Part shown: piece by piece, positions 11,581-24,700 of the stretch | Position numbering within the stretch: the stretch's first letter is position 1 | Layout of the letters: every line of letters begins with the position of its first letter | From: Margaritispora aquatica | Taxonomy: Eukaryota; Ascomycota; Leotiomycetes; Helotiales; Discinellaceae | Assembly (NCBI GenBank): GCA_007644065.1 | Contig: VJWN01000027.1 | Span: 62,001 to 126,000, forward strand | DNA length: 64,000 bases | Direction: 5' to 3' | Made by a program: the position numbers and the translations under genes | The notes under the pieces: model-generated | Told to the model about the DNA's origin: nothing | Seen by the model: the letters and a program-made list of their open reading frames with translations, nothing else | The model's database searches: none

Positions 11581-13638
11581 TCACGGCGAGTTATTTCGCC
11601 CATTCCCTCCACGTAACCTAAAAACATCTATATAGAGCTCAGAAACAGAGTAAATAAACTTCAGGGCGAGCACATCCATATTCCTAGTCGAATCCATAAC
11701 AGCACCCTCCAATCTTTCCATTCCTTGTACAAAGCACATCTTCTCATACTCAATGATTTGAACAAGCTGGGTTTTCGCCGACTTGGTTGCAATTGTCGCA
11801 TCATCCGACTTTGTCTTGAACTCAGCAAAGTGAAGAGAATTGAGATTGTTCTCCTCGTCTCGACTGAAGGACTCAAGATCATTCTCTGTTCTCACTTTGA
11901 TGGCTGTATGGCGTCGCAAGTCTTGCACAATGTATGCGACAGCGGCTGACTCAACGGGCTCTTTACTGTTAGTTAAGAGGCAGTGTAGAAAGCCTTCTAC
12001 CAAGCCAATACCACTGGTCGCGACACCAGTCGTCTGTACCCAGTGGTAGTACGAGCCGATCTCTTCTGCTGACCCAGCTGATCCTGAGTTATTACCTCGG
12101 CATTGTTGAGAAATCTTCATCGCCTCCTCAACTTGTGTCACCTCGCTTACCAGCCAAACGTGGAGGTCTCGCCTCACCAGATCTTGAGCGAGTTTGGGGG
12201 CTCTCTTGACTGATGGATGATTCAGCACCCACGAAATCCGCGATTCTAGCAGATGCTGCACGTTCTTGAGACCTGCTTTCAGCTCATGGTCTCGAATGGC
12301 TTCGAGCGAGGGGAACCGCCTTGCAGTAGGACCACACAGGGCATCGATCATTTCTCGGACCAGGCCTGTCTCTTCCTTAAGCGACCCCGGGAGGAACACT
12401 TCAGAGTCATCATCCAGTTCCCATAGAAGCGAGAGTAAATTTCCCAAGTCTGAAATCGCCTGGGCGGGCATAAATCGCGCTGATAGATAATTGGCGCACA
12501 CAATCAGAAGGAAGTTCAAATTCCAGAAGTTGTCCGCAATATCTCGGTAACGGTCTGGATCTTCGATCGCTTGATTGACGGCACCGAATTGCCTAGCGTG
12601 TTCAGAGAAGAAGTGGGCTTCCAGTGAGATGCCTACGATTTTCCAAGTAGGCATGTTCCCAAGATGCAGGAGTTTCGAAAGCGTCTTTTGCGATTTGAAC
12701 GAAGCGGTCTGCTTGTTTTGCCACCACATCTGCGATTTGGTGCCCAGGTTGATGTTTGAGATCTTTGCACTGATGGCCTCCAGAATATTGGCGCTTGTAG
12801 ATTGCGACGTTGAAGCTGAATATGCGATTTTCTCTGACCACTCGAATTCTGTCTCCACCTCGATTCGACTTTCAAGAAATGCTTGAGCACATTTAACTGC
12901 GTGGTGAACTTGATTTAAGATCGTCGAATCAAGCGGTAGACATGCTAATTTCGCCAGTGTGAGAATCACACAGGCAGTCCTTTCACTGCGTAAACTTGAG
13001 CCCCATGACCCATCCAGATTTTGTTGATGTAGCGTTTGCATCAAGACTTGTAAGAGGACCAGAGGTATTTGATATTCCTGCAACTGTTCGGGAAGGGTAC
13101 TAGGCTCCGCTTGTCCATAATGTCTCAACACTTCCAGGAGACAATTCGACATGATCATCGCTGCATGGTATTCTGAAGTAATCTACGTACATCAGTGTGT
13201 TTACAAACAAGACTAGATTAAGAATCTTACTTGGTCATCTCTAATATCCCATCCCATTTGGAACCACAATGAGCAGAGAGAGGATGCATGTTTTGTAACT
13301 TCGACAGCTTTCTCGCTAGAATCTGGCAATGCCAGTATTGTGGATAGTGTGTCGCAAGTATCAAGTAAACTTGAATTCAGTTCAGGAAAAGATTGATTTC
13401 GGAGCTTTTCAGTGGTATTCCTAAATCCTAGGTTGAGTGCAACCTGCTTGTGCTGGGCGAGAAGGCACTTCTCAACTGGAAAGCTTAAGCGACGTCCACC
13501 AAGCGACATGAATCCACCATCGGAGAGTTCTTGGACTGTATGCATGATTTTCGCAGATTGATAGGCCGATTCAGTGTAAAATTTTAACTTGAAATTCAGT
13601 AAGGAGAATGAAGTGTGATTGCTGATCTGAGGAGACAT
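11581..13638 (-). CDS. CPS/KS-like terpene synthase lacking class II segment
   Basis: Two exons (13231-13638 and 11581-13182) give 669 residues. Order and motifs follow the second half of fungal copalyl diphosphate/ent-kaurene synthases. A beta-domain remnant carries the QW-type motif QQNLDGSWG (about 189-197). An alpha domain follows, with a class I aspartate-rich motif DDDSE (about 393-397) in the place of DExxE. The second metal motif NDLESFSRD (about 570-578) is followed by NLNS, as in the family. Bifunctional relatives are about 900-960 residues and carry DXDD in the missing N-terminal part. Here the protein starts just after that segment, so the cyclisation step that makes copalyl diphosphate should be absent. 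It could be a class-I-only diterpene synthase fed by another enzyme, or a truncated gene. The region upstream of 13638 shows a possible acceptor (TTTTTTAG next to the ATG), so a missing upstream exon cannot be excluded. An MFS transporter lies directly upstream on the same strand. Confidence 0.72.
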
Positions 13639-14164
13639 CTAAAAAATTATTCCCTCCAAATATATCATTCTTATCTCACTAACACTCACTAAGTCAATTC
13701 TCTCTTGAATTCATCACGGCTCCTCCGAATGTCATGGTATCACCAATCTGACTGTAGCATTCAATGTGGCTGGCTGTCAATTAACGGTGAGGCTGAGAGG
13801 CGCTTTGTGATTGGTCAAGCTGCATCGCTTCCACAGCTGAACACTGTCCAGCCCACAACCAGCACAGAAGCGGAGCCGCAAGCCCCGTTTCTAAATCCGA
13901 AAACAATATATCGGCGTAGAGTGGAGTAGCTGAGAGCTCGTGAATGAAAATAGGATACCGGGAGAGCTCGCTTGCTTGAGAGTCAGCTGACCTCGACCTT
14001 GTTTGCAATGAATTGCCCTCTATTGCAGCGTAGACAACGTCAAGCGGGGCGATCATCTCTGGATTGTTATTGCAGCGATAATGCATCTCTTTTAAACCTA
14101 GCTCTCTAGAAAAGCCATGCGTCGTCAAGGGAGTTCCAAGGAAAGGAAGGAAGGGATAAAAGTT
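13639..14164. other. intergenic between MFS gene and terpene synthase
   Basis: About 525 bp. It has a minus-strand open frame (13781-14128) without a good ATG and with no likeness to terpene synthases. Tandem GTGAGTGTTAGTGAG lies close to the terpene synthase start and could act as a splice donor if an upstream exon exists. Otherwise nothing is seen. Confidence 0.45.
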
Positions 14165-16017
14165 CTATTGGTTCAAAATGCTGGAATCTTCGGATTCACC
14201 AGAACCACTCAGAAGTCTTGTCCTCTCCTCTGCCGCACCAGCCGTAACATCACTTTTAGCTAAGCGTGGATCTGATGATACTTGAACATCGGAGTGCTTC
14301 ACCCCTTCTAGAACGCCATCGATCTCTTCTAAAGTCCTCCCTGATGTCTCAACCCAGTAATAAGACATGAACACCACTTCAAAGATATCCCAAGCCCCAT
14401 TGAACATGTAGGTCTTCCATCCAAGGCTATCAAGAGCAAATGGAAACGAGAAGACGCTAATAAGAGCAACTGAATTGAGAACGAAGGTGAAGATTCCCAT
14501 GCCGTTGGCTCGAATAGGGTAGTTTAGCACTTCTGGTGGGTAGAGATAGAGAAGCGGCGTCCAGCCGAAGGAATATGCTCCTTGAAATAGGAATATGGCT
14601 GCAACTGTACTGTATATACCCGACTTATCAGAAGAGTTGCCGTATGCTTTCACATGTTAGCTGGCAGCAGCACATTTTAGGAATGCGGTAATGGAAATAC
14701 CTTTTGTGAGACCTCCAATAAGGAAGAGAAATGTAGTAAGCGAAGCAGTGCTTATCAAGCCTGTAAGCTTGCGACCAATTCTATCGATGTAATATGTGCC
14801 CAGGAGTGCGCAAGCTAAACACCATATGTTCAGAAATATGTTCTGTAACACATTATGTTAGCTTACAAGTGTAAATGAGAAATAGTTGGGTTATCGTGGA
14901 GTTTTGCTCACAATCTGAAGTTTGGTTGTTGAGTCTGTTATACCGGCATGATTAAGCATTGATCCCAGATAATAGCTTGCTATTACATTGCCTGGGAGAT
15001 ATTCATTAGCCTTCGAATACACCCTCATACGAGGAATTCGACTGGCAAATTACCCGATAGAGTGCTAAATATAGCTGCACTGATTGCGAGAGTGACTCGC
15101 TTTCTCGCAACTGGAGTATTGAACAACTGTTTCATGCTCAAAGTCTCGCCATAATCCCTCTCATATTCGATTGTCTCCACAATCTCTTTGAATTGTGCCA
15201 AGACCATTGCGTCTTCAGTGTCTCCATCTGCATATGTCTGGGCAATGACAACGAGAGCTTCTTCACGACAGCCAACATGGACCAGCCATCTCGGAGACTC
15301 TGGCAAGAAAGGAAGAACACATATACAAAGGACGCTGAAGAGACCTTGAACTCCACTTGGAATGCGCCATGCCCAAGTTGATTTTAAGGTTGCTGTCTTG
15401 TAAGTCACAACAGCAGCGATCAGGCCTCCTACTTCTGATTAGCTGGTTGAAATACTTTTCATAATTATACGAGGACTCACCAACGTAATAGCAGTCGTTC
15501 AGAACTCCCAACCCCCAACCTCTCCATTGATATGGCAAGGTTTCGGCCAGATAAGTTGGTCCAGTCAGAGTCGAAGCAGAAGTCCCATACCCAACCAATA
15601 TCCTGCCAATAACGAACATCGCAGTATTCTTTGCACATGTTTGCAGTACCACTGATACAGCAGTCATCACGGCTGCCCAAAAAAGGGCCTGCCGTCGACC
15701 AATAGCATCCGTGATTTTGCCATATGTCAAACCAGCAATAGCACCACCAATCCACAGCGCAGCTGTAGCGAGAGCTTTGGTTGCTGTAGTGAGATGGAAA
15801 TATTCTGTATAGCTATCGAGCATATTCAGACCATTCATCATGGAGCCATCGTAGCCGAATGTCTTCATCAGTCAGCAATTTGATATGTGTCCAGGCAGGG
15901 AGCGGCTTATCTTACCGTGGATGTTATGCAGGCGCATAAGACCAGAAGTATCGAGACAGCAAGTGAAGACTTCGGCACTCGAGGCCGGCTTATCTTATGG
16001 ATGAGAGAGACACTCAT
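14165..16017 (-). CDS. MFS sugar-porter-family transporter
   Basis: Six exons (15916-16017, 15481-15862, 15054-15428, 14912-14991, 14701-14842, 14165-14646) give 520 residues, the usual size for the sugar porter family. Diagnostic pieces are FGYDGSMMNG at the end of the first membrane span, DAIGRRQA after span 2, LPYQWRGWG, PESPRWLV before the central loop, and DRIGRK in the second half. About twelve hydrophobic spans can be counted. The C-terminal cytosolic tail is acidic and Ser-rich. Family members carry mono- or disaccharides across the plasma membrane by proton symport; lactose-permease-like members are close by eye. The gene is divergent from a secreted barrel protein, so sugar release and uptake is a plausible pairing. 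It also lies next to the terpene synthase, so export of a product is an alternative. The substrate is not readable. Confidence 0.88.
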
Positions 16018-16747
16018 AGCCGACTCAAATCTTGAGCTTAGAATGAGCCTTCAGTCCTGTTAATCAACCCGGGCAGCGAGTATAAACCGACACGTTCAAC
16101 ATATGTATGCAGCACCACAGAGGTATTTGACTCCAGAGCAAACCTCGTGAGTACAGCATCCGGGTGTTGTGCTGAGATGACAACAATGGGGGTGGTTGGT
16201 GGTTGGTATCTGAAACCAAGCCATGGGGTAGAAACGACTCCCGTAACCTTATTTTCACGACTGTCAGGGCTGAACTGAACTGAATCCAACCTTCCTCAAG
16301 CTTTGATAACATAACCTTTTCAAATTGATCCCATATATCGCAATATAGTTCATATGACTGCTTAGACAAATATTGAACGAGCAATGCATTCTATCATTCC
16401 CATATAGTGGGCTCATCATTTTCCTGCAGCTTTTACTCGCTTGATAGTTGCTAATATGCGCTCACTCAGTCCGTGAGCTCTGAGAATCGTTCCCTGAGAT
16501 TCCGATACGATACTTATTCTTGCAAGAAATTCCCTCGTCGTGGAACGTTGCATCGTTGACACATCACATGACCAAGATCTACAATGCAGGCACGAAACAC
16601 TCGAAGTTGGCTCAAGGATGGGATGGAAAGAGCTTCAAGATGGTATAAAATCATAGTGGCGCCATGAAGACATCAAGTCTAACATGCATCAGGACTTCTC
16701 AAACCCCCTTGAGGTATCCCGCCAACGACAAGAAAGATCCCAACGAG
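16018..16747. promoter_or_regulatory. shared divergent promoter, MFS and secreted barrel gene
   Basis: A 730-bp region separates two start codons pointing away from each other. A TATA-like TATAAAA lies at 16644-16650 on the plus strand, about 100 bp before the chosen start of the secreted protein. No clear operator repeats were found. Confidence 0.5.
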
Positions 16748-18557
16748 ATGGGCTTCTTCAAATCCCTGACATCAGCTCTTGTAGCTGGCATGGCTGCAAA
16801 AGAATCGCTGGGGTTTAACGCAGATCCAAGTTCAGCTTGGTGTGGAAAGCCTTACATGAGCTCGTGAGTCTGAGATCTTATTTCATATCTTGTGATCTTT
16901 GCTGAACATTATCAGTGGACAAGCCATTGATCCCGGAGGACAATTCCAATTTCCAATAGCCCAGGTCGAGCCGTTGCTATATATCACGCTTCAACCTCGC
17001 TACTCGATCTTCCTCGAAAATGATGAGTCGGGTTCCTTCATCATTGATGCTACCATATCTCATATCTTTGGCGAAGTATATACAAACCTCAGTTACAACA
17101 CCCCCTTAAACGGGACGGAAAAGCCATTCACAACACTCAATTACGAAATATTCAGTGACGAATCCAGCGAGATTCTAGTCTCAAGCTCAATACGTATCAA
17201 CTCAACCGCAGATCTCATCTCCTTCCCCCTCACGAAACTCACACCACGCCTCTCCTCCTACGCCATCACTCTACACGCTCACGCCCCCAACACCAACCAA
17301 ACCTTCACAGCACACACATCCCTCTACGTCCTGCCCTCACGAACTTATGGCAGCGCCGTGAAAATCGACAACCTCCACGGCGGCCTATACGTGCAAAACG
17401 CCCACACCAACTGGACCTGGACGCCTCACTTCCCCCACGGCGGCTACGCCGACGGCTCCAAAGTCACACCATCCAACATCTCGTTCAGCGGCCTCGACAC
17501 CTTCGCCGCGCAAGGCTTCAACACAATCAACATCGTCCCCGACGGCGGACTCCCGGACCAATCATACCCGGTGACCGAACTAGCGACCTACTGGACGCAC
17601 ATGGACACGCTGAACCTCTTCGACGTGTATGACATGCGCTTCGCCTTCCGCAACCGCACGCGCATCGAAGAGCAAGTCGCGCTGTGGAAGGACCGCGCCA
17701 CGCTGCTGATGTGGTACACGGCCGACGAGCCGGACGGGTGGATGTACGAGCTCGACTCGACGGTTCTCGCGTACGAGCTGCTTCGGGAGCTAGACCCGTA
17801 CCATCCCGTCTCGCTGGTGCTGAACTGCCAGGATTTCTTCTACGCCGAGTACGCGGCTGGCGCGGATATCATCCTCGAGGACGCGTATCCGGTCGGCACG
17901 AACGTCTCGTTCTCAACGCAGTGGGACACGCCGTGTAATTCGACGTACGGGGATTGCGGGTGCGATAACTGCTTTGGCGACCTCAAAGACGTAGCGAGGC
18001 GATTAGACGACATCCAACTCTATCAGGCGAATATCGAGGGCGGAGTGAAGAAACCAACGTGGCCTACCATCCAGGTGTTCGGGAGCCAGGAATACTGGAG
18101 TCGGGTCCCGACGTGGAAAGAGGTGCAGAGTATGATGATGCTAGCTGTGAATCATGATGCGAAGGGACTGACGTATTGGATTTACCCGTCTACGGACGAC
18201 GAGGTCAATATTGGGAGTGGGGAGCTGGGAAGTGTGTTTGCGTCTGAGCCTGCGATTGGGTTTTTGTTTGGTGCGAGTGCGAATAAGGGATTGGATGTAA
18301 TGGGAGTGGGAGTGGAGGGCGTGGATGTGGATGTGGATGCTAGTGCGTGGATCGTGGACGGGAAGATAATGGTAGGTATTGCGAGTGCTTCGTATGCGAA
18401 TTTCAATGGGACGGTGGCGATAACGCTTCCATTCGCTGTTTCTGGAGTGAATGAAGTGCTATGGGGTGATGGAGGCTGGAGTATAGATGGTGATAAACTC
18501 TCAAAGAGTGGTTTAAAGGGATTGGAGACTGGGCTTCTAGTTTTGGATATCGCTTAA
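16748..18557 (+). CDS. putative secreted TIM-barrel, glycosidase-like protein
   Basis: Two exons (16748-16863 and 16916-18557) give 585 residues. The start at 16748 (MGFFKSLTSALVAG) fits a weak signal peptide and sits about 100 bp after a TATA box. The in-frame ATG at 16664 would add 28 polar residues only 14 bp from that box. The N-terminal third is beta-rich with many N-x-S/T sites. A barrel-like region follows, with TLLMWYTADEPDG, ADIILEDAYP and WPTIQVFGSQEYW, which resembles the acid-bearing strands of clan-A glycosidases. A beta-sandwich-like tail closes the protein. I cannot place it in a named GH family, so the activity is inference. Third codon positions are very C/G-rich from about 17200 to 18000, unlike the neighbours. 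Confidence 0.72.
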
Positions 18558-18783
18558 ACTGCATACGGTAGAAACTTCAGTGGTGCCAATGCCAGTTCAT
18601 TATATCATTTCATTATCATCACTATTATCTTGTTTATTCGCTTGTGTTCGTCCTTGTGCCCCCAATTAGTGCAATTTATTTCCTATCCCATCACCCAGCA
18701 TGACCCAAATAGTCCTTGAAACGAAAAGCAATTTATCGTAAGAAATTCGTCATCGTCGCTCAAACCCACATCATAACACCATC
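18558..18783. other. convergent 3' region
   Basis: A short AT-rich spacer between the stop codons of the barrel gene and the NACHT-ankyrin gene. It must hold both polyadenylation regions. Confidence 0.5.
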
Positions 18784-21700
18784 CTACAACGCCCACTCAT
18801 CCTCACTATAATCTTTCACCACCACCGCTGGCTTCGAATGAACAAAAGTTGGCGGCGGCGGTGGCGGCAGTGGCATCTTCCCCACAATCGGAACGCTTTT
18901 CCCACTCTCCCTCTTAAACAAGTTCAAAATCTCCGTCTTTCCACACGCAGCAGCAACATCCAGCGCGGTTCTCTGCCTCGCATCCTCCAGCATGGGATCA
19001 ATACCCAGCTCCACCAAAAATCGAAAGCACTCCACCGCCTCATCACTGACTGTTGTGCCTTTGCTCATTGTGAACGCGCCCTTCGCTTGCTTGGGAATGA
19101 CATGCAGCAGCGTCTGGCCTTCGTTATTGCGAGCGAAGATGTCAGCGCCGGCGTGGTAAAAAATAGTGAGGAGTCGACGATGCGCATGCGCAATTGCCTT
19201 GTCAGTTGTGCGGTTATACGGCGATTCAGCTTTGAAAAACTCGAATATGGGGGTTTCGCCGTCGTTATTTTTAGCGTTAATAGAGACGCCGAGCGAGAGG
19301 AATTTGTGGAACCATGCTATCCATTCTTTGTCCCCATTGCTGGTGCAGATTAGAGAAGCGAGGTGGTGAAGGGGGGTGTCGCCGTCAGCGTCGGGACGGA
19401 GAGCGCTGGCGCCTGCATCGAGTAGGGTTTGTACGTGCCACCATTTACGTCGTTGTAAGGCGAAATGCAACGGTGTTTCACCACTTGCATTGGGCATGTC
19501 GATAAGTTCTGGTGCAGCTGCCATAAATGCTAAAAATGTCCTTTGATGTTCATCTTCGTTGTGCGGAACCACGGCAGTAAGCATGTGTAATGCATTATCG
19601 CCTGCGTTGTTGACAACATTGAGTTTCCCGCCACTAAGAAAGACAGTGTGGCATGCTGTAGGATCCCCTCTGGTTTCTTCTGCTTTCAATTTCGCGCTTT
19701 CTTCTCCTGACATCGGACCATAGCTAGGTTTGAAGCCTGTAGGAGCAGTCGTTCCAGCGTTTGAATTTGCAGCAGCAAGGAGGAGCGTATTTCCGTGTTG
19801 ATCTCGGTGTTCAAGGTCGAGATCTGGGATCTCTAGGAAGGGCTGGAGAATGCCACCCCACTTGAAAATCTCATGCAAAATAGTTCCTCCTTCACTGACA
19901 CTATCTTGATCGCCGTACTTGAGAAACACATCAGCACCATTGGCGAGCAAGATGTTGATGATATCGATGGCTTTTGAGCGGGTATTCCTAGTATTGAATC
20001 TAGAGCTTGCAGCCAAATGAATAGGATAGTAATCATAGTCTTTGGAGAGCGCAGATCCATTGCGGTTCAATGACTCTTCAGGAGTAGCTACTCGCTTTCT
20101 GTTGCAGTCGGCTCCTGAGTCGAGAATAACCTTTAAACCAGTAGGATCAAGACCAGTGATTGCGGATGTCAGAGGAGGACGCTCTCCAAGCGTAATATCT
20201 GCCCCGTATTCGAGGAGAAGTCGTACCAGTTTCACATCGTGCATTGCTTTACTAATACAAGACACCATTGTGGCATCGAGTATGTTAGGGTCAGCGCCGT
20301 GCTTGAGTAGCATCTCAGCATTATGAAAGCGGCAGTAATTTTGAACTAATTTATCGTTATTAACTGTGATAGCCAGTGGTGTCAAGCCATGCTCATTCTT
20401 CAAGTTCGGGTCTGCACCATGATCAAGCAGATACTCAATGCCCTTCGACTTCCACCACTCTCCCCCTTCTGCTAAGATGTGAAGGGCGGCTGAGCCGGCA
20501 AAGGGTCCCTTTTCAAGAGGGTCTGGTCCGTAGATAGTCTGCGGCTGAAGATTGACATCAGCTTTGAAAACTTCTACGATAACTTTCATCATGTGCAAAT
20601 TTGGGAGAATGCTGCGGCAAGCGGTCACCAGATATGGCAAAACAGCCATCTTGTCGTCTCGGCGGGGGCTATAGAGTCCGTTGATCCAGCCCGGCTCCTT
20701 GATAGTGTTCCCTAGCTTTTCAAAGAGTTCGTAATATCCATTTTGAGCTAGAGTGGACAAAAAACTCGAACGACCTCGCTGAGGAGCAAAGTTCACACCC
20801 ATTGATTGAAGTTTTAGAATGGAGTCGTACTGTCGTCGTAGAAGAAGATCGTTGCAAAGATGAATGTTGTCTCCATCTTCTGCAAGATCCTCATTGAGGA
20901 CAGGTGTATTCCAAGGTTGTGTGAGAATTCTACTCCTGAACTCGGTTTGTACATGTTGATCCTCAAGAGCTGTTTTTAAATCTGCCTCGCTCATCAGGAC
21001 TTTGAGCTCTTGTACCATCTCAGAGCAGCCACGGTGAACTGCATAGTAAAATGGGCTATGGTTGCCACTGCTTCTTTGGGCTGGAGGATTTGCTCCGTAG
21101 CGAAGGAGCATTTGAAGAATCTCTCTGAGTCTGTCGTGGCCGCCTTGTATTTGATTAGATTCCCAGATATCTGTTCGTGTTGCATTGTGGTTAGCATTAC
21201 GACCATACAATCTTGATGTATCATTTTGCAAGATCCCCGAGGAGAACGTGGTAACATGTTGAAAAGATTCGTTTGATCTCCAGAATATTTTCTCCTGCTC
21301 AAACTCCGCACAAGCATGAACTGGAGTGTATCCATAAAAATCACCAAGATTTGGATTTGCGCCAGCTTGTAACAGCAAATCAACTGTGTCTGGCCGTCCG
21401 GATCGGCAAGCATGGTGGAGAGGTGATCGTCCTGCAGTATCAATAGAGTTTATCAGATCCTTTACATCCGTGTCCTTTAAGTGATCGAGAATGAATCCAA
21501 CAACATTGGCTTTCTTTGCTCGTGCCGCAATGTGTAGGATATTCTTGCGCTCGTATGTTTCGGCGAGGGGGTCAGCTCCGTATTGGATCAATTTGGCAAC
21601 AAGCTGGTCAGAAAGCGTTGCAGCTAGATGGATCGGACGAATGCCTTCATTGTCCATAAAATTGACAGTTTCTCCAACCTTGGATTTGAGTATTAGATCC

Positions 21701-24700
21701 ATAGGATCATGTCTAAACCCGTATCCAGGTGGTGAAGTTCGTTGGCAAATCAAATGTAGGGGAGTTCTGCCCTGAATGTTCTTAGCCAAAGGCGAAACAC
21801 CTAAATCAAGAAGAGTCTTGAGTGAACTCTCAACTTTGTCGTATTCTCCTGTGTAGTTATCTAACGCTACGTGAAGCAAGTTATCTCCGTCGTGATTCGT
21901 AAGAAGTGGATTCGCTCCAGCTGCCACGAGAAAATCCACCTAGAAAGTTCAATGATTAGCCTCGATGTAGAGATGTAGTTTAAAGAGAAACCTACAACTA
22001 ATGGGCTATAGAACCGTTTAAATTGTGTGTGCAAACATCCGTTTCCATCAAAGTCTACTGCGTGGATGTTCGCACCAAGATCCAATATAGACTGAAGGGA
22101 CTTTGTAGCATACATCGTATGGCTATTCAAAACCCGCAGCAGTATGGTCATTCCACTATTGTCCCTGGATTCAATATCGGCGCCAGCGGCGACAAGGACA
22201 GGCAAAAGCGGCTTTGAATACCCTCTTGATACGTCTCCCACGAGCATATGTGGCACCTCTCCCTTTCGATTCTTTATAGTAAGGTCCGCGCCAGCATCGA
22301 GCAATAGTTTGAGACTATCATCAGCGTCAAAGGATTTTGCTAGAAAGATATGAAGTGGTGTATCTCCATTGTTATCTTGCATATTCCAGTCCGGAACATA
22401 CGGCAGAAGAGGGCTAATGTCGACCTTATAACAGTTTTCCATCATCACATGAACTGGCGTTCGGCCATCACTCTTTGCTATTGCGCACATATCCCCACCT
22501 CGACTAAGAAACTCTTTAATAAGCAGATCAGAATTGGGATGCAATTTATGAAAATGCAACGGCGTCCATCCATTTGAATCACACTTCTTTGGGTCGCCGC
22601 CATGTTGTAGTAGCAGCATTGTGAGAGTTTCATACGCTTTGGAATTTCCACTGTGGCGGGACGCGCTGTAATGCAATGGCGTTTTGCCATTTTTTTCAGC
22701 CAAGTTTATATCACACCCTGCATCCAGCAGAAGTGTGAAGCACTTAGTTAAAACTTCCTCATCTGGACGTGCACCAAAACGACCGTGTGAGATTGCTCCA
22801 CACAATGCGTGTAAAGGAGAGAGACCGAGATTTTCTCCGGTGACTTTGTCAACGTAGCTTGAGTGGGATCGGTTTCTATCGCGAGGAATACATCTTCGGT
22901 TTGGATCTGCCCCGGCTTTCAATAAAGATCGCACGGCTTCGTGGTGACGACCAGCAGATGCCTGGAATAGAGCTGTTGGCGTGGCATCTAGTCTATCAAC
23001 AGAAATCTCGTGAGACTTCAAAAGCAGATTCACAACGTCAACCTTTCCAGCCTCTGCCGACCAACCAAGCGCGTTGGTGAGATCTTCAGGCTTCAGGTAT
23101 GGAATCATCTCGCGAACCGTTTCGAGTCCGCCAGCGTGACAAGCGTACATAAGAGGAGTATGGCCGATGCTGCAGTTGTCAGATTATGAGCTCATACGTT
23201 ACATCTCCACGACTTAAGGTGTGCTTACCTAGATGGACCATTGCCACATCTACGGTTTGGGTCTCTGGTTTTCCCGGTCAGTGGGCTTACTCCAGCCTGA
23301 AGCAAAAGCTTCACTACTTTGTAGTGATTTCCTTGTGAGGCATAATGTCTGTAAAAATCGTTAGTTGAAGCCTTCGACTAGAAAAGCAGATGAAGTTAAG
23401 GAGAGCCAGAATGTGTGAGCCCAAAGACACTGTTTGGATTAGGATGACACAGAGAACCTTTAATCCAAGTACTATGTTTTCTCTCCAAGTAACACTATGG
23501 AACTCTAAACTGAAACTTACATCGGCTTCAATCCATTATGACAATCAAGGTTCGCATCGTCGACATATCCAAGAAGAAGTGCAACAACTTCATCGAATCC
23601 TTTAGCGGCAGCATATGACAGAGGTGTTCGATTCCTCGAATCAAGAGAATTGCTGCTTTCTGCCTTCTCAAGTAACATGTATCGAGTGTACTGCAACATA
23701 CCTGCCCATGCACTGACGTGAAGAGGCTGAACGGTCGAAAAAATAGTTCGATTATTCGCCCAAACAATATCTATCCAAGCCTTGAAGATATGATTATCTG
23801 GGTTCATGAATCCATCGAGCTCAATAAAGAGATCTTCGTCGTCGGATCCAGATTGTCTCACATGAACATACCAATTGTTGCTTGCATAGAATAGGAATGG
23901 CTTTTCCAGTTTGAGATCCGGCTGTACTGGTCTCCTCGGTGCGGCCCCATTATACCTGTTAGAGTGATTAGCGCTAAGCTCAACCGGTAGCGTCCATTCT
24001 TTCAAAGCCTCTGATAAGTAATTAAGACAAGTGATTGCTATCTTCTTGTGAGCAGCTGCAGAGTCGATGACTGGAAATTGAGGGCAGTCCTTGGTTGAGG
24101 GTTTTTGGCGTCGACTGATGTCTGTCAAGAACTCAGTAAAAGAGTGATGTATGACAGACACGGTTTCATCCTCCAAGATTTCTAAGAGAGGGCCACAAGC
24201 GGCTCGTACAACAGCTTTCGTATCTGATCGGCGACTTCCATCTTGACCATTTCTTGCTTGTGAATCAATCATCGACGCAAGCTCAAGAAGTCGAAGTGGT
24301 CGAGTTGAGTGTGTGACACATTGTAAGATTTGAAATTGAAGGTCTTGAGAAATGCACGAGCGTAATGAGTGATCCCATAACATTCCGTTGTACATATCCT
24401 CCAACGTGCTTGGTAGCCAGGTTAAAGAGCGCCGAATTGATTCCAAGTCTGCAGTCATTTGTTGAAGATGATCCAACAACTCATCCATCATGAGTCGAGC
24501 ATACAAGAAAGAACCTTGTGCTTTTTCTCCAATAGCCTGTTTGATTGCGGATTGCAGCTCGACACTCACATCCTTGTCTTGATGATCGAGACGATGACCA
24601 ACATAAATAGCAATATCTTCGTCGACCTTCAACTGCTCGAGTCTCATTTGTAGAATTGCTGGATCTCGCATGTATGCCTCAATGCGGGGCAAAGGACGAC

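Noticed and set aside
13781..14128. 115-codon minus-strand frame between MFS and terpene synthase
   Set aside because: It starts at TTG, has no terpene-synthase motif and no splice link to the exon at 13638; likely chance.
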